A stretch of DNA of 64,000 nt from Hyphomicrobiales bacterium (GTDB lineage: Bacteria; Pseudomonadota; Alphaproteobacteria; Rhizobiales; Rhizobiaceae): NCBI GenBank assembly GCA_900489925.1, contig UEHQ01000013.1, positions 1-64,000 on the forward strand, read 5' to 3'. The position numbers and the translations under genes were made by a program. The notes under the pieces are model-generated. The model made no database searches. It worked only from the letters and a program-made list of their open reading frames with translations, and was not told the DNA's origin. Every line of letters begins with the position of its first letter. Position 1 is the first letter of the stretch. Shown piece after piece: positions 9,059 through 17,213 of the stretch.

Positions 9059-9787
9059 ATGGTAGGCAGAAAACGATTGTCCGGAACGAGGCATACCGAT
9101 TGTGTAGCGTTGGTGACCGCTCGGGGAGGTTCAAAACGCCTTCCCGGGAAGAATATCCGGCAATTGGGTGGACGACCACTAATTGCCTGGAGCATCGCCG
9201 CCGCGCTCAAATCTCTTCATGTTCGTAGAGTGATCGTATCGACCGACTGTGTCGAGATTGCAGAGGCAGCAAGACAAGCGGGGGGCGAAGTACCATTTCT
9301 GCGCCCGCCGGAGCTTTCCGGTGACCATGCCGCTCATCATGACGTCGTCGCGCACGCAGTAGACTGGCTGGAGCGCGACGAAGGTAGATTGCCGGAATTT
9401 CTCTGCCTATTGCAACCCACAAGCCCCCTGCGAAGCGCATCGGATATTGATGCAACCTTGGACCTCATCATCGAAACAGAGGCAGACTGCGCTTTTGCCG
9501 TTTCGTCGGTTACGACCCACCCCGCTCTCATGTACCGGCTTGACGGGCCGAAGGCGTCCCCGTACCTCCCTCCCCGTGAAGGCTATGTTCGAACTCAGGA
9601 TCTTGATCCGTTGTACTATGTGAACGGGGCGGTCTACGTCGTGCGCCCGAGCTCCTTCCGAGAACGTAGCACCTTGTTGTCCCAACACCCTGTCGCATAT
9701 GTCATGAATCACGAACGAGCGGTGGATATCGATCATGAGTGGGACTTCAGACTCGCTGAAATCCTTTTCGGAATGCGATCGGACTAG
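9059..9787 (+). CDS. CMP-nonulosonate synthetase (NeuA/LegF type cytidylyltransferase)
   Basis: 242 aa. It begins with the family signature ALVTARGGSKRLPGKNIR (CTP-binding loop) and continues with PLIAWSI, LLQPTSPLRSASDIDATL and a C-terminal VDIDHEWDFRLAE, all diagnostic of acylneuraminate cytidylyltransferases. The enzyme activates a nine-carbon keto sugar as CMP-sugar for a transferase. The start is uncertain: ATG at 9059 is nearest the conserved region, while an earlier ATG at 9020 has AGGAAG upstream. The next plus-strand gene (dehydratase) follows after 81 bp, so the two may be co-transcribed. Confidence 0.87.
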   Translation: MVGRKRLSGTRHTDCVALVTARGGSKRLPGKNIRQLGGRPLIAWSIAAALKSLHVRRVIVSTDCVEIAEAARQAGGEVPFLRPPELSGDHAAHHDVVAHAVDWLERDEGRLPEFLCLLQPTSPLRSASDIDATLDLIIETEADCAFAVSSVTTHPALMYRLDGPKASPYLPPREGYVRTQDLDPLYYVNGAVYVVRPSSFRERSTLLSQHPVAYVMNHERAVDIDHEWDFRLAEILFGMRSD

Positions 9788-9868
9788 GCAACGATTCGCA
9801 CCATGCGGATTGTCCGCGCGGTTGGCGGCGCCAGATACAGCCGGATTGAGAAATTTAAGAGATATGAG

Positions 9869-11095
9869 ATGAACGCTACGCCGCTACACACAATTGCCAC
9901 TGGTCGTTTGAGTTCTCTTTTCGACGTGGACGTTGCCTTGCTCGAGGAGAAGCTACAGCATGCGATCAGCGGTAAGCGCATCCTCGTCGTGGGCGGAGCC
10001 GGGTCTATCGGCTCAAGTACCGTACTACAGCTCATCACGCGAATGCCTAAAGCGCTCCATGTAATTGACCAGAATGAGAATGGGCTGGCTGAACTCGTCC
10101 GGCAGCTCCGCTCGAGACCGTCTGATTGGTCAGTCAAAGACTTCCAGGCGTTGCCCCTTGATTATGGTTCGGCGGCCGCCAGACACTTCCTTTACGCGCA
10201 GCAGGAATACGATTTGGTTCTGAACTTCGCGGCGCTGAAGCACGTCCGCTCCGAGAAGGATCCCTTCTCGACCTTGCAGATGTTTGAGACAAATCTCGTC
10301 AAACAAGTTCGTCTGATGACCTGGCTCGCCGAGCGCGGCTTCGCGGGGCGCCTATTCACTGTCTCCACCGACAAAGCGGCCAATCCTTCATCAATGATGG
10401 GGGCAACGAAGCGCGTCATGGAGCACGTGCTTTTCAGTTCAGGTGCCGCACGCGCCCTCAGCGGTCCAAAGTCATCCGCACGTTTTGCGAATGTGGCCTT
10501 TTCGAATGGATCCCTCCTGCAAGGATTTCAAAACCGGCTTGCACGTGGCGAGCCCTTGGCCGCGCCTATCGACACGCGACGTTACTTCGTCTCCCTGGCG
10601 GAGTCGGGACAAATCTGTGCAATCGCTTCGACCGTGGTTCCGGACATGTCTATCGTCATTCCCAAGCTCAATCCAGACGAGCATCTCATATTGCTTCACG
10701 ATATCGCCGAACGTTTCTTGAAATGGCATGGTTTTTCGCCAGCGATCTACCAAGACGAAAAAGCGGCGTGCGCCAATGTTGAGAATGAGCGCAGCCGTGG
10801 CCGCTGGCCCTTGCTTTTGACCCCGCTTGATACCGCCGGGGAGAAGCCGTATGAGGAGTTTACAACCGCTGCCGAGCGTCGCGCAGACTTGGGCTTACCC
10901 AACCTGGAAACCGTTGAGTATGATCTGGCCAGCCAAGCGGCAGTCGACCAAGTCGTTGCTGAAGTCTGCAAGCTGCTAGAGGATCCCAAAACCGTGGTGA
11001 GCAAAGATCTTCTCAAGGAGATCATCGCAATCGTCGAGCCCGGGTTTCTGGAAACACATCGGGACTCCAAGACCTACCTCGATCAACGGCTTTGA
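9869..11095 (+). CDS. NAD-dependent nucleotide-sugar 4,6-dehydratase (CapD/FlaA1/LegB type)
   Basis: 408 aa. The Rossmann loop is VVGGAGSIGSSTVLQL at about residues 40-55. NFAALKHVRSEKDPF and VSTDKAANPSSMMGATKR are hallmark segments of the FlaA1/CapD short-chain dehydrogenases; the Met-x-x-x-Lys replaces the usual Tyr-x-x-x-Lys, as in UDP-GlcNAc 4,6-dehydratases. It probably makes the 4-keto-6-deoxy hexosamine that the aminotransferase at 14004-15179 aminates. The start ATG at 9869 is chosen over upstream TTG-type starts because similarity begins there. Its 3' end overlaps the convergent neuD-like gene by 13 bp. Confidence 0.83.
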   Translation: MNATPLHTIATGRLSSLFDVDVALLEEKLQHAISGKRILVVGGAGSIGSSTVLQLITRMPKALHVIDQNENGLAELVRQLRSRPSDWSVKDFQALPLDYGSAAARHFLYAQQEYDLVLNFAALKHVRSEKDPFSTLQMFETNLVKQVRLMTWLAERGFAGRLFTVSTDKAANPSSMMGATKRVMEHVLFSSGAARALSGPKSSARFANVAFSNGSLLQGFQNRLARGEPLAAPIDTRRYFVSLAESGQICAIASTVVPDMSIVIPKLNPDEHLILLHDIAERFLKWHGFSPAIYQDEKAACANVENERSRGRWPLLLTPLDTAGEKPYEEFTTAAERRADLGLPNLETVEYDLASQAAVDQVVAEVCKLLEDPKTVVSKDLLKEIIAIVEPGFLETHRDSKTYLDQRL

Positions 11096-11739
11096 TGAAC
11101 CCGCGCGGGGACACCATAGATCGTGCTCCCACTTGCACAGTCCTCTATGACAACTGCGCCCGCTCCCACTGTGGCGCCTTCTCCAATTGTTACGCCTTCG
11201 ACAACCGTGGCGCCAACGCCGACATGTGCTCCGCATCCAACCACTACATTGCCTGAGCAGGTGACACCCGGCGCTATATGGACATGATCACCAATGCGGC
11301 AATCATGATCAATACTCGCGCGGGTGTTGACAATGGTATTGTTGCCGATCCGGGTCCCTGCTTGAATAACGCTGCCGGCCATAATCACCGTGCCGTGTCC
11401 AATCGTAGAGCACGGCGAGACAACAGCGGAAGGGTGGACCACCGTCAGCGGCTCAAGCCCCACCGACGAAGCTAGACTATAGAGTTGAGGACGCAGCGTC
11501 GACCCGCCACGTACGCTGCCAACGCCAATCACAAAATGCGTGGCTTTGTGCCTCCGAGAGATCGCCGCAATGTCGGCATCGGCTCCCAGAACCGGAAACC
11601 CCAATACGGATTGCGATGTCCCAGTGTCGCAGATCAGTCCGACGATCTCGGCAGGCTCTTCTCGACCGATCAGAGAAAGGGCATCTAGCACGACCCGGGC
11701 GTGCCCGCCCGCGCCAAAACAAACCACCCGTATTGTCAC
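11083..11739 (-). CDS. NeuD/LegH-family sugar O/N-acetyltransferase
   Basis: 218 aa, with a GTG start at 11739, 10 bp after the neuB-like stop, so the two are co-translated or tightly linked. The N-terminal PglD/NeuD-type Rossmann-like domain (VVCFGAGGHARVVLDAL) precedes a left-handed beta helix of hexapeptide repeats (STIGHGTVIMAGSVIQAG, then CRIGDHVHIAPGVTCSGNVVVG). It transfers acetyl from acetyl-CoA to an amino-sugar intermediate, probably the 4-amino group made by the cluster's aminotransferase, or to the finished nonulosonate. Substrate position cannot be decided from sequence. Confidence 0.82.
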   Translation of the reverse strand: MTIRVVCFGAGGHARVVLDALSLIGREEPAEIVGLICDTGTSQSVLGFPVLGADADIAAISRRHKATHFVIGVGSVRGGSTLRPQLYSLASSVGLEPLTVVHPSAVVSPCSTIGHGTVIMAGSVIQAGTRIGNNTIVNTRASIDHDCRIGDHVHIAPGVTCSGNVVVGCGAHVGVGATVVEGVTIGEGATVGAGAVVIEDCASGSTIYGVPARVHQSR

Positions 11740-11749
11740 AACCCTACCC

Positions 11750-12772
11750 TCACCTTTCGAGATCCGACAACTCGATCGGTTCACCGAGACCCAATTCTCT
11801 CGTCGTGCGACTGCCGACGACGGTCGCGTAGTATTTAGGCACAAGTCCAGTGGCCGGCCGTAGCACGGAAACATCCCCTGCCGTTAAAATCGTCCCCGCA
11901 GGTAGAGGACGCGCAGCTTTGAGTCCCCTTCGCACCAACCTACGTGCCTCAAACTCAGACGGCCGTGGCTGTTTTACACCGTCACCCAGCAACGTTTCGA
12001 CGGTGTCAATTGCGGTGATCATGTTTGCAAGTTCGTGGGGCTCGATCGAGGCGGCATGATCCGGACCGTTCATCGTGCGATCGAGCGTAACATGCTTTTC
12101 AATGACCCGCGCGCCGAGAGCGACGGCTATCGGCGCAGCGAATACTCCGTCGGTATGGTCTGAATAGCCCACGGGAAGTCCGAGTTCGCGAGCCAAGGTT
12201 TGCATCGCCAAGAGGTTCACATCGTCGACATCGGTGGGATAAGCGCTGGTGCAATGCAAGACGGTCAATGCAGGATGCGCGATGTCGCGATTCAACTGGA
12301 CCTGGCTTATCAGGGCCGCTGCTTCTTTCACTTCTTCAAGATCCGCCATACCAGTGGATAGAATGATTGGCAGGCCTCTCGAAGCACAATCCTGCAGGTA
12401 GGGAATGTTTGTGATCTCTCCCGAAGGTATCTTTATTCGCTTCACACCGATGTCGCACAACAAGTCCAGAGAGCGGCGGTCGAATGCGGTGGACATGAAT
12501 TCGATTCCACAGGCCTCACAATGGGCAGCCAGCAAGCGATGGTCCTCGTCGCTCAACTCGAGGGCGCGCAGCATAGCATGTTGGTCCTCTGCGCCACTGG
12601 CCTTTTGGTAACCTACCGTATCGGTGTTGGGGGTGACGATCGTATCGGCAGTGAACGATTGGAACTTTGCGGCCTGTGCGCCTGCTTTCGCCGCCTCCTC
12701 GATTAGCTTCAACGCGAGATCGAGGCTGCCATTGTGATTGACGCCAATTTCCGCAGTTACAAAGGTCTTCAC
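11750..12772 (-). CDS. nonulosonate synthase (NeuB/LegI type)
   Basis: 340 aa from a GTG at 12772. The TIM barrel opens with FVTAEIGVNHNGSLDLALKL and contains KIPSGEITNIPYL, ILSTGMADLEEV, LHCTSAYPTDVDDVNL and YSDHTDGVFAAPIAVALGA, all diagnostic of NeuB. A C-terminal SAF (antifreeze-like) domain covers about residues 280-340. It condenses phosphoenolpyruvate with a six-carbon N-acyl amino sugar to form a nine-carbon acid. LegI (legionaminic) fits better than strict sialic acid because the cluster also has a dehydratase and an aminotransferase. It is divergent from the epimerase gene. Confidence 0.88.
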   Translation of the reverse strand: MKTFVTAEIGVNHNGSLDLALKLIEEAAKAGAQAAKFQSFTADTIVTPNTDTVGYQKASGAEDQHAMLRALELSDEDHRLLAAHCEACGIEFMSTAFDRRSLDLLCDIGVKRIKIPSGEITNIPYLQDCASRGLPIILSTGMADLEEVKEAAALISQVQLNRDIAHPALTVLHCTSAYPTDVDDVNLLAMQTLARELGLPVGYSDHTDGVFAAPIAVALGARVIEKHVTLDRTMNGPDHAASIEPHELANMITAIDTVETLLGDGVKQPRPSEFEARRLVRRGLKAARPLPAGTILTAGDVSVLRPATGLVPKYYATVVGSRTTRELGLGEPIELSDLER

Positions 12773-12864
12773 GATCGATATCCGCCTATTTGATTGACTT
12801 TCATGGTATTAGCTTCTTTCTGGAACCTGCCGCAAGATCACATAGGCCTTCAGAGGAATTTCGC

Positions 12865-14031
12865 ATGCGCAGTGTACTCGTCGTAACGGTGGGGCGCTCC
12901 GACTACGGCATCTACCGTCCGCTTTTGGAGCGGATGAGAGCCTCGTCTAAGCTCAACTACCGTCTATTGGTCAGCGGAGGGCATCTATCGCGACGAGCAG
13001 GCCACACTGTCGAGGAGATAGAGGACGACGCGCAGCCAGTCGCGGCATTGCTTCCTCTGCCGGATACATTAGACAGCCAAGCGCAGACTGCGAGGGCAAT
13101 GGCCACCGCCATGTTTGGCATGGCGGATCATCTTGCGCAGGAGCGGCCTGACATCATTTTGGTGCTGGGCGACCGCTTTGAAATGTTCGCAATTGCTGCC
13201 GCATCAGTCCCCTTCAATATTCCGATTGCCCATATCCATGGCGGTGAACTTTCTTTTGGTGCGATAGACGATGCATTCCGCCACGCCATCACGAAGATGG
13301 CCCACCTTCATTTTGCGAGCACCGCTGAATATGCCGGCCGCATCATCCGGATGGGGGAAGAACCATGGCGGGTTACGGTAAGTGGGGCTCCAGCACTCGA
13401 CAATCTCCTCATTGCCAAGCTCCCGGAACGTTCAGACCTTGAAAAGCGATTTGGAATTTCTTTGGAGCAGGCACCTCTTTTGGTGACCTTTCATCCAGTG
13501 ACCAGACGTGTCGAGACCGTACAGCAGGAGGTTGCCGCGATTATCATGGCGTTGCGGCAATTTGACATCCCCATCGTGTTCACGGCGCCCAATGTGGATG
13601 CCGGGAGTGATGTCATCCGACGTCTAATTCAGGAATTTTGCCAGGAGAGACCCTATAGCTTCTTTGTGGAGAGCTTCGGCGCGCTCAATTACTTGGCCAT
13701 GCTGCGCTATTCCGCGGCGATGCTGGGGAACTCATCAAGCGGTCTAATTGAGACGCCATCATTCATGTTGCCCACGGTCAATGTCGGCGATAGGCAGCAG
13801 GGCCGTACACGGGCTCGCAATGTAATTGACGTTGAAGCCACCAGCGAGGCCATCGCAGCGGGTCTGCAGGCCGCGCTTGATCCGAGTTTCAGGGCGGGGC
13901 TGGCTGGTTTGGTTAGTCCCTATGGGGATGGCCACGCCGCAGACCGCATTGTGAAGGTGCTCGAAGAGGTTGATTTGGATGCCGGCTTGCTAGCTAAGCG
14001 GTTTTACGATGGCACTGAGCAAAGCGCGTGA
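12865..14031 (+). CDS. hydrolysing nucleotide-sugar 2-epimerase (NeuC/LegG type)
   Basis: 388 aa. AGAGGA lies 7 bases before the ATG at 12865. Signature segments are VTVGRSDYGIYRPLLERM near the N terminus, PDIILVLGDRFEMFAIAAA, IAHIHGGELSFGAIDDAFRHAITKM and LGNSSSGLIETPSF. These identify the NeuC branch, which epimerises at C2 and releases the free sugar that NeuB uses. In legionaminic pathways the product is the 2,4-diacetamido-trideoxy-mannose type. It converges on and overlaps the aminotransferase gene by 28 bp. Confidence 0.87.
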   Translation: MRSVLVVTVGRSDYGIYRPLLERMRASSKLNYRLLVSGGHLSRRAGHTVEEIEDDAQPVAALLPLPDTLDSQAQTARAMATAMFGMADHLAQERPDIILVLGDRFEMFAIAAASVPFNIPIAHIHGGELSFGAIDDAFRHAITKMAHLHFASTAEYAGRIIRMGEEPWRVTVSGAPALDNLLIAKLPERSDLEKRFGISLEQAPLLVTFHPVTRRVETVQQEVAAIIMALRQFDIPIVFTAPNVDAGSDVIRRLIQEFCQERPYSFFVESFGALNYLAMLRYSAAMLGNSSSGLIETPSFMLPTVNVGDRQQGRTRARNVIDVEATSEAIAAGLQAALDPSFRAGLAGLVSPYGDGHAADRIVKVLEEVDLDAGLLAKRFYDGTEQSA

Positions 14032-15179
14032 GCGCGGCTCCACGCATGCACCTCATCAACAACGTAGGCTTGGTCGTCCGACGTCAGATTTGTTGAGCAG
14101 GGAAGCGTCACGATCTTGTCCCAAAGATATTCGCTGACGGGCAAGGCCGCTCGAGGAGCGTCTTTGTAAGGCGCCTGGAGATGCATTGGCTTCCAAAATG
14201 GACGTGCATCTATGTTCCGCTCGCGCAACGCTTGGCGGAGTCTGGCGCCTTTCCCCCCCCCATCTGGAGAATCAAAATAGAAGCCGGAGAACCAGGCCGC
14301 ACTTTCTCCCCAACTGGGATCGGGAAAGGCCTCGACGCCTGAGATGTCCTGAAACGCCTCCTGGTAAGTAGCCGCGATCCTCCGCTTGGCCGCAACGAAT
14401 GCATCGAGCTGTTCCAGCTGCGCACAGCCGACGGCGGCTTGTAAGTTCGTCATGCGATAGTTGTACCCGACAACATCATGGTCGTAATCGGTGCCGACCC
14501 TAGCCGTTGTTGTAAGGTGGCGGAAGGCCTGCATGAGGTCCTTGCTGAAGCACGCCACGGCACCACCGCCGCCAGCCGTAACGGTTTTGTTGCCATTGAA
14601 CGAGTACATGGTGAAATCAGCACCAAGGGCCCCGGAGCGATGCGCTTTATAGGTCGCCCCCAGTGCGGCCGCGCCGTCAACCACAACCGGCAATCCAGAA
14701 TTCTTTGCGACCTGAATGATTGCATCCATGTCTGCCGGAATTCCAAGCGTAAAAACGGGCACGATAGCGGAGACACGGCGTCCCGATGGTATATGAATTC
14801 GCTCTCCGGCCCTGATTTCTGTGTTCTTCGCGATCTGCTCCCCCACTTGGCGAGCATCGAGAGTCCAACTATCTCGGTCGACGTCGAAGAGCCAAGGAGT
14901 GGCCCCGCAATGCGAGATGGCGTTTGCAGATGCAATAAACGTCAGAGCGGGGCAGATCACCAGATCATTGTGCTTCACGCCCACCGTCAAAAGCGCAGCA
15001 TGCAGCGCGGTGGTGCCAGCTGACGTCGCCACAGCATAGGGCGCGCCTGCCGCAGCGGCCACCATTTCCTCAAATTTCGTAACATATGGCCCGACACTGG
15101 AAACGAATGTCGACGTCACACAATCGGATAAGTACTTTTCTTCGTTTCCTGCGAGATTGGGTACGGCTAGTTGTATCAT
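14004..15179 (-). CDS. DegT/DnrJ/EryC1/StrS aminotransferase (LegC type)
   Basis: 391 aa, PLP-dependent. It has the N-terminal ATSAGTTALHAAL block, the PLP-site aspartate region VVVDGAAALGATYK and the Schiff-base lysine in YSFNGNKTVTAGGGGAV. The ATG at 15179 overlaps the stop of the preceding gene (ATGA), so translation is coupled. In legionaminic acid synthesis LegC aminates C4 of the 4-keto sugar using glutamate. The LegC subgroup typically starts with a PNLxGNExxYLxxC stretch, and this protein has PNLAGNEEKYLSDC at residues 7-20. Confidence 0.87.
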   Translation of the reverse strand: MIQLAVPNLAGNEEKYLSDCVTSTFVSSVGPYVTKFEEMVAAAAGAPYAVATSAGTTALHAALLTVGVKHNDLVICPALTFIASANAISHCGATPWLFDVDRDSWTLDARQVGEQIAKNTEIRAGERIHIPSGRRVSAIVPVFTLGIPADMDAIIQVAKNSGLPVVVDGAAALGATYKAHRSGALGADFTMYSFNGNKTVTAGGGGAVACFSKDLMQAFRHLTTTARVGTDYDHDVVGYNYRMTNLQAAVGCAQLEQLDAFVAAKRRIAATYQEAFQDISGVEAFPDPSWGESAAWFSGFYFDSPDGGGKGARLRQALRERNIDARPFWKPMHLQAPYKDAPRAALPVSEYLWDKIVTLPCSTNLTSDDQAYVVDEVHAWSRAHALCSVPS

Positions 15180-16786
15180 AGGAACCTTCTGTAGGCTGAT
15201 TTGAAGAGTTCGCCTGCTACCCTGGCTTTACGCAGGTAACGTGTTGCGTGCGTAATGTATTTGTTTCTACGGTGGGATTTTTCGATCAGCTGCAGAATCG
15301 ATTCAGCAACTGAGTTGATGTCCGGAATGGAAGAAACAGCGGTCGTTCTAGTCAAGAGTTCCCCCGAAATGGCGGAAGCTATTCCACTGGGGTGACCGCT
15401 GCTGAGCCGAAAACCCGTGGAAGTGCAATATGGCTCAAGAAACTCTTCCGAAAGAGGAGAATATGCAACGACCGGGTGCCCTAAGTGAGACGCCTCGATC
15501 CCCACGGACGAATATCCAGTGACCACAATATCCACAGAATTGAGCACGGAAGTGAGCGGAAAACGATCTACGAAATGTATCCCGTCCATCTCCGCAGGAT
15601 TTGGATCCAGTCGCCTCACTCCGGGATGCCTCCTCACCCAGAGTTCGGTATTACTGGGGACGGAGTTGCGAAGCAACTCTAGCCACTTCTCATCTTCCTT
15701 GTATTGCAAGAAAAGCCCTGCGATCTTTTTGCCTTTACTACGAGTCTGCTCAGCGAAATGCAGTAATTCATCGCTAAGTTGGCTGTACCGAGCAAAACCT
15801 GTGGAGGCCGGTTCTTGAGCAGAACCGTACGCTTCAACCAATTTTTCAAGCTGAAAATGTCCGGGACCAATTATTTTAGACCTGCCGCGAGTGAGAGGAT
15901 ATCCATCAAGGTTCTCGTGGTCATGCTTGGTCCAGCAAAGAAAATGGTCCGGAACGCAAGACATCGACTCGTTCTTCAACTCCTGCCAGGAATAGGCGTG
16001 GTGATATCGACCTTGAAGCCCGTGCTGAATGTCGACGGTAGGTATGCCGAGTGATTTCGCGGCAGACACTGCGCCCCAACCGTGGGCGCTATAGTAGTTA
16101 GTTACGAAAAGGCACTTGAGCGCGGCGTTGCTTTTAAAGACCTGCTGGTAGTGGACGCGCAGCTTCAGCGTGTTTTCGATTTGTTTTAAGATGCTTTTTT
16201 GGGTTTTATCATCGATCCCGCCATCGCCCCCCAGAGAGGTTGATAGAAGTTCCTGGAGTTTGCTCAGTTCACCTTTCGAGCGTGAATCTATCTTGGCTCG
16301 GCGCACCTTGTCCGAGAGACTGATGCTCGGAAAGGCGCAAACACGATTTTCGGGTACGCTGTCATAGTAGGCAGTTAGCGTGCGAATCCCCCTTTTCCCC
16401 AAGGCATTTCTAAGGGGGTCGAGGTGTGGATTGAGAAGAATTCCGTCTATCTCGATCGCCGGGGCGACATTTGCAAGAAACAAGACATCACAATCGAAGT
16501 GGAGGTCCGGCGAACTCGAGCTATCGGTCGCAGAAGGAACATCTACAGCTTTGATGGGCGCTCTTGCGACGAAACGTGTCCGCTGGTTTCGATTGAGCTC
16601 TCCCATGATGATTGTGGCCTTGATTATCGGCCAAACATCAAGGCCCTCGATTTGAAGACGCCGCAGCGCATCGAGGTCTCCGTCGCCTTCAAGCCTGCTC
16701 AACCACGAAAGCCACTGCTTGCGCGTCGCTTGTTCGTCTGCCGTAATATCGTCTGCAGGACCTTCGGACTCGCGGTCAATATTCAT
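15176..16786 (-). CDS. putative GT-B-like glycan transferase (nonulosonate or capsule type)
   Basis: 536 aa, no signal peptide. No exact family was recognised. The central part has VDIQHGLQGRYHHAY and FLCWTKHDHEN, and the C-terminal half has WVRRHPGVRRLDP followed by VTGYSSVGIEASHLGHPVVAY. An HP motif and a paired-Ser motif in the nucleotide-binding half are shared by bacterial sialyl-, polysialyl- and Kdo-transferases and KpsS/LipB-like proteins. It is translationally coupled to the aminotransferase gene, so it likely acts on the cluster's CMP-activated sugar (inference). The rest of the protein shows no clear domain and the codon use is AT-richer than in the flanks. Confidence 0.6.
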   Translation of the reverse strand: MNIDRESEGPADDITADEQATRKQWLSWLSRLEGDGDLDALRRLQIEGLDVWPIIKATIIMGELNRNQRTRFVARAPIKAVDVPSATDSSSSPDLHFDCDVLFLANVAPAIEIDGILLNPHLDPLRNALGKRGIRTLTAYYDSVPENRVCAFPSISLSDKVRRAKIDSRSKGELSKLQELLSTSLGGDGGIDDKTQKSILKQIENTLKLRVHYQQVFKSNAALKCLFVTNYYSAHGWGAVSAAKSLGIPTVDIQHGLQGRYHHAYSWQELKNESMSCVPDHFLCWTKHDHENLDGYPLTRGRSKIIGPGHFQLEKLVEAYGSAQEPASTGFARYSQLSDELLHFAEQTRSKGKKIAGLFLQYKEDEKWLELLRNSVPSNTELWVRRHPGVRRLDPNPAEMDGIHFVDRFPLTSVLNSVDIVVTGYSSVGIEASHLGHPVVAYSPLSEEFLEPYCTSTGFRLSSGHPSGIASAISGELLTRTTAVSSIPDINSVAESILQLIEKSHRRNKYITHATRYLRKARVAGELFKSAYRRFL

Positions 16787-17213
16787 CGGCTAACTTTCTC
16801 CGTTCCGGGTGTTCGGAAAACAGGAAAAAGGCACGCGGTCAAGGCAATAATCCAATTTGCGTTCGCAGCACCAACCGAGAGTGGATCGACTAGTTGAGGC
16901 TTAAATCATCGATAGGTATCACCTATCGAAAGTGAGGGATCCCTTAATTGGCCAGCACTAGATGCGTTTATTGCGGAGTTGCATACAAAGCTGTGCCAAT
17001 TAATGAAATTTTGCTGGGATCAAGTTTGAATTCTCAAGATTGTTCAGTAAAAACAATAAACATTCTCCCGCCCCATCATTTCGTTTGAAACAGTCCGGCG
17101 CATGTGAGGTAGGAGCCGCCGCCTAGCTAGCTTAGTTTAGGTCTGGCACACATTTTTGTTGGCGCTCGAACCGTGGACTTTTATACCCCGTTGAACACGA
17201 GGGAACGAGTCAC
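16787..17213. other. AT-rich intergenic region between divergent glycan and restriction genes
   Basis: About 430 bp, clearly AT-richer than the surroundings, between the divergent transferase gene and the restriction-modification gene. No gene is supported. TCGATAGGTATCACCTATCGA (inexact 16908-16929) forms an inverted repeat, CGATAGGTxxxACCTATCG, which could be an operator. Confidence 0.45.
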
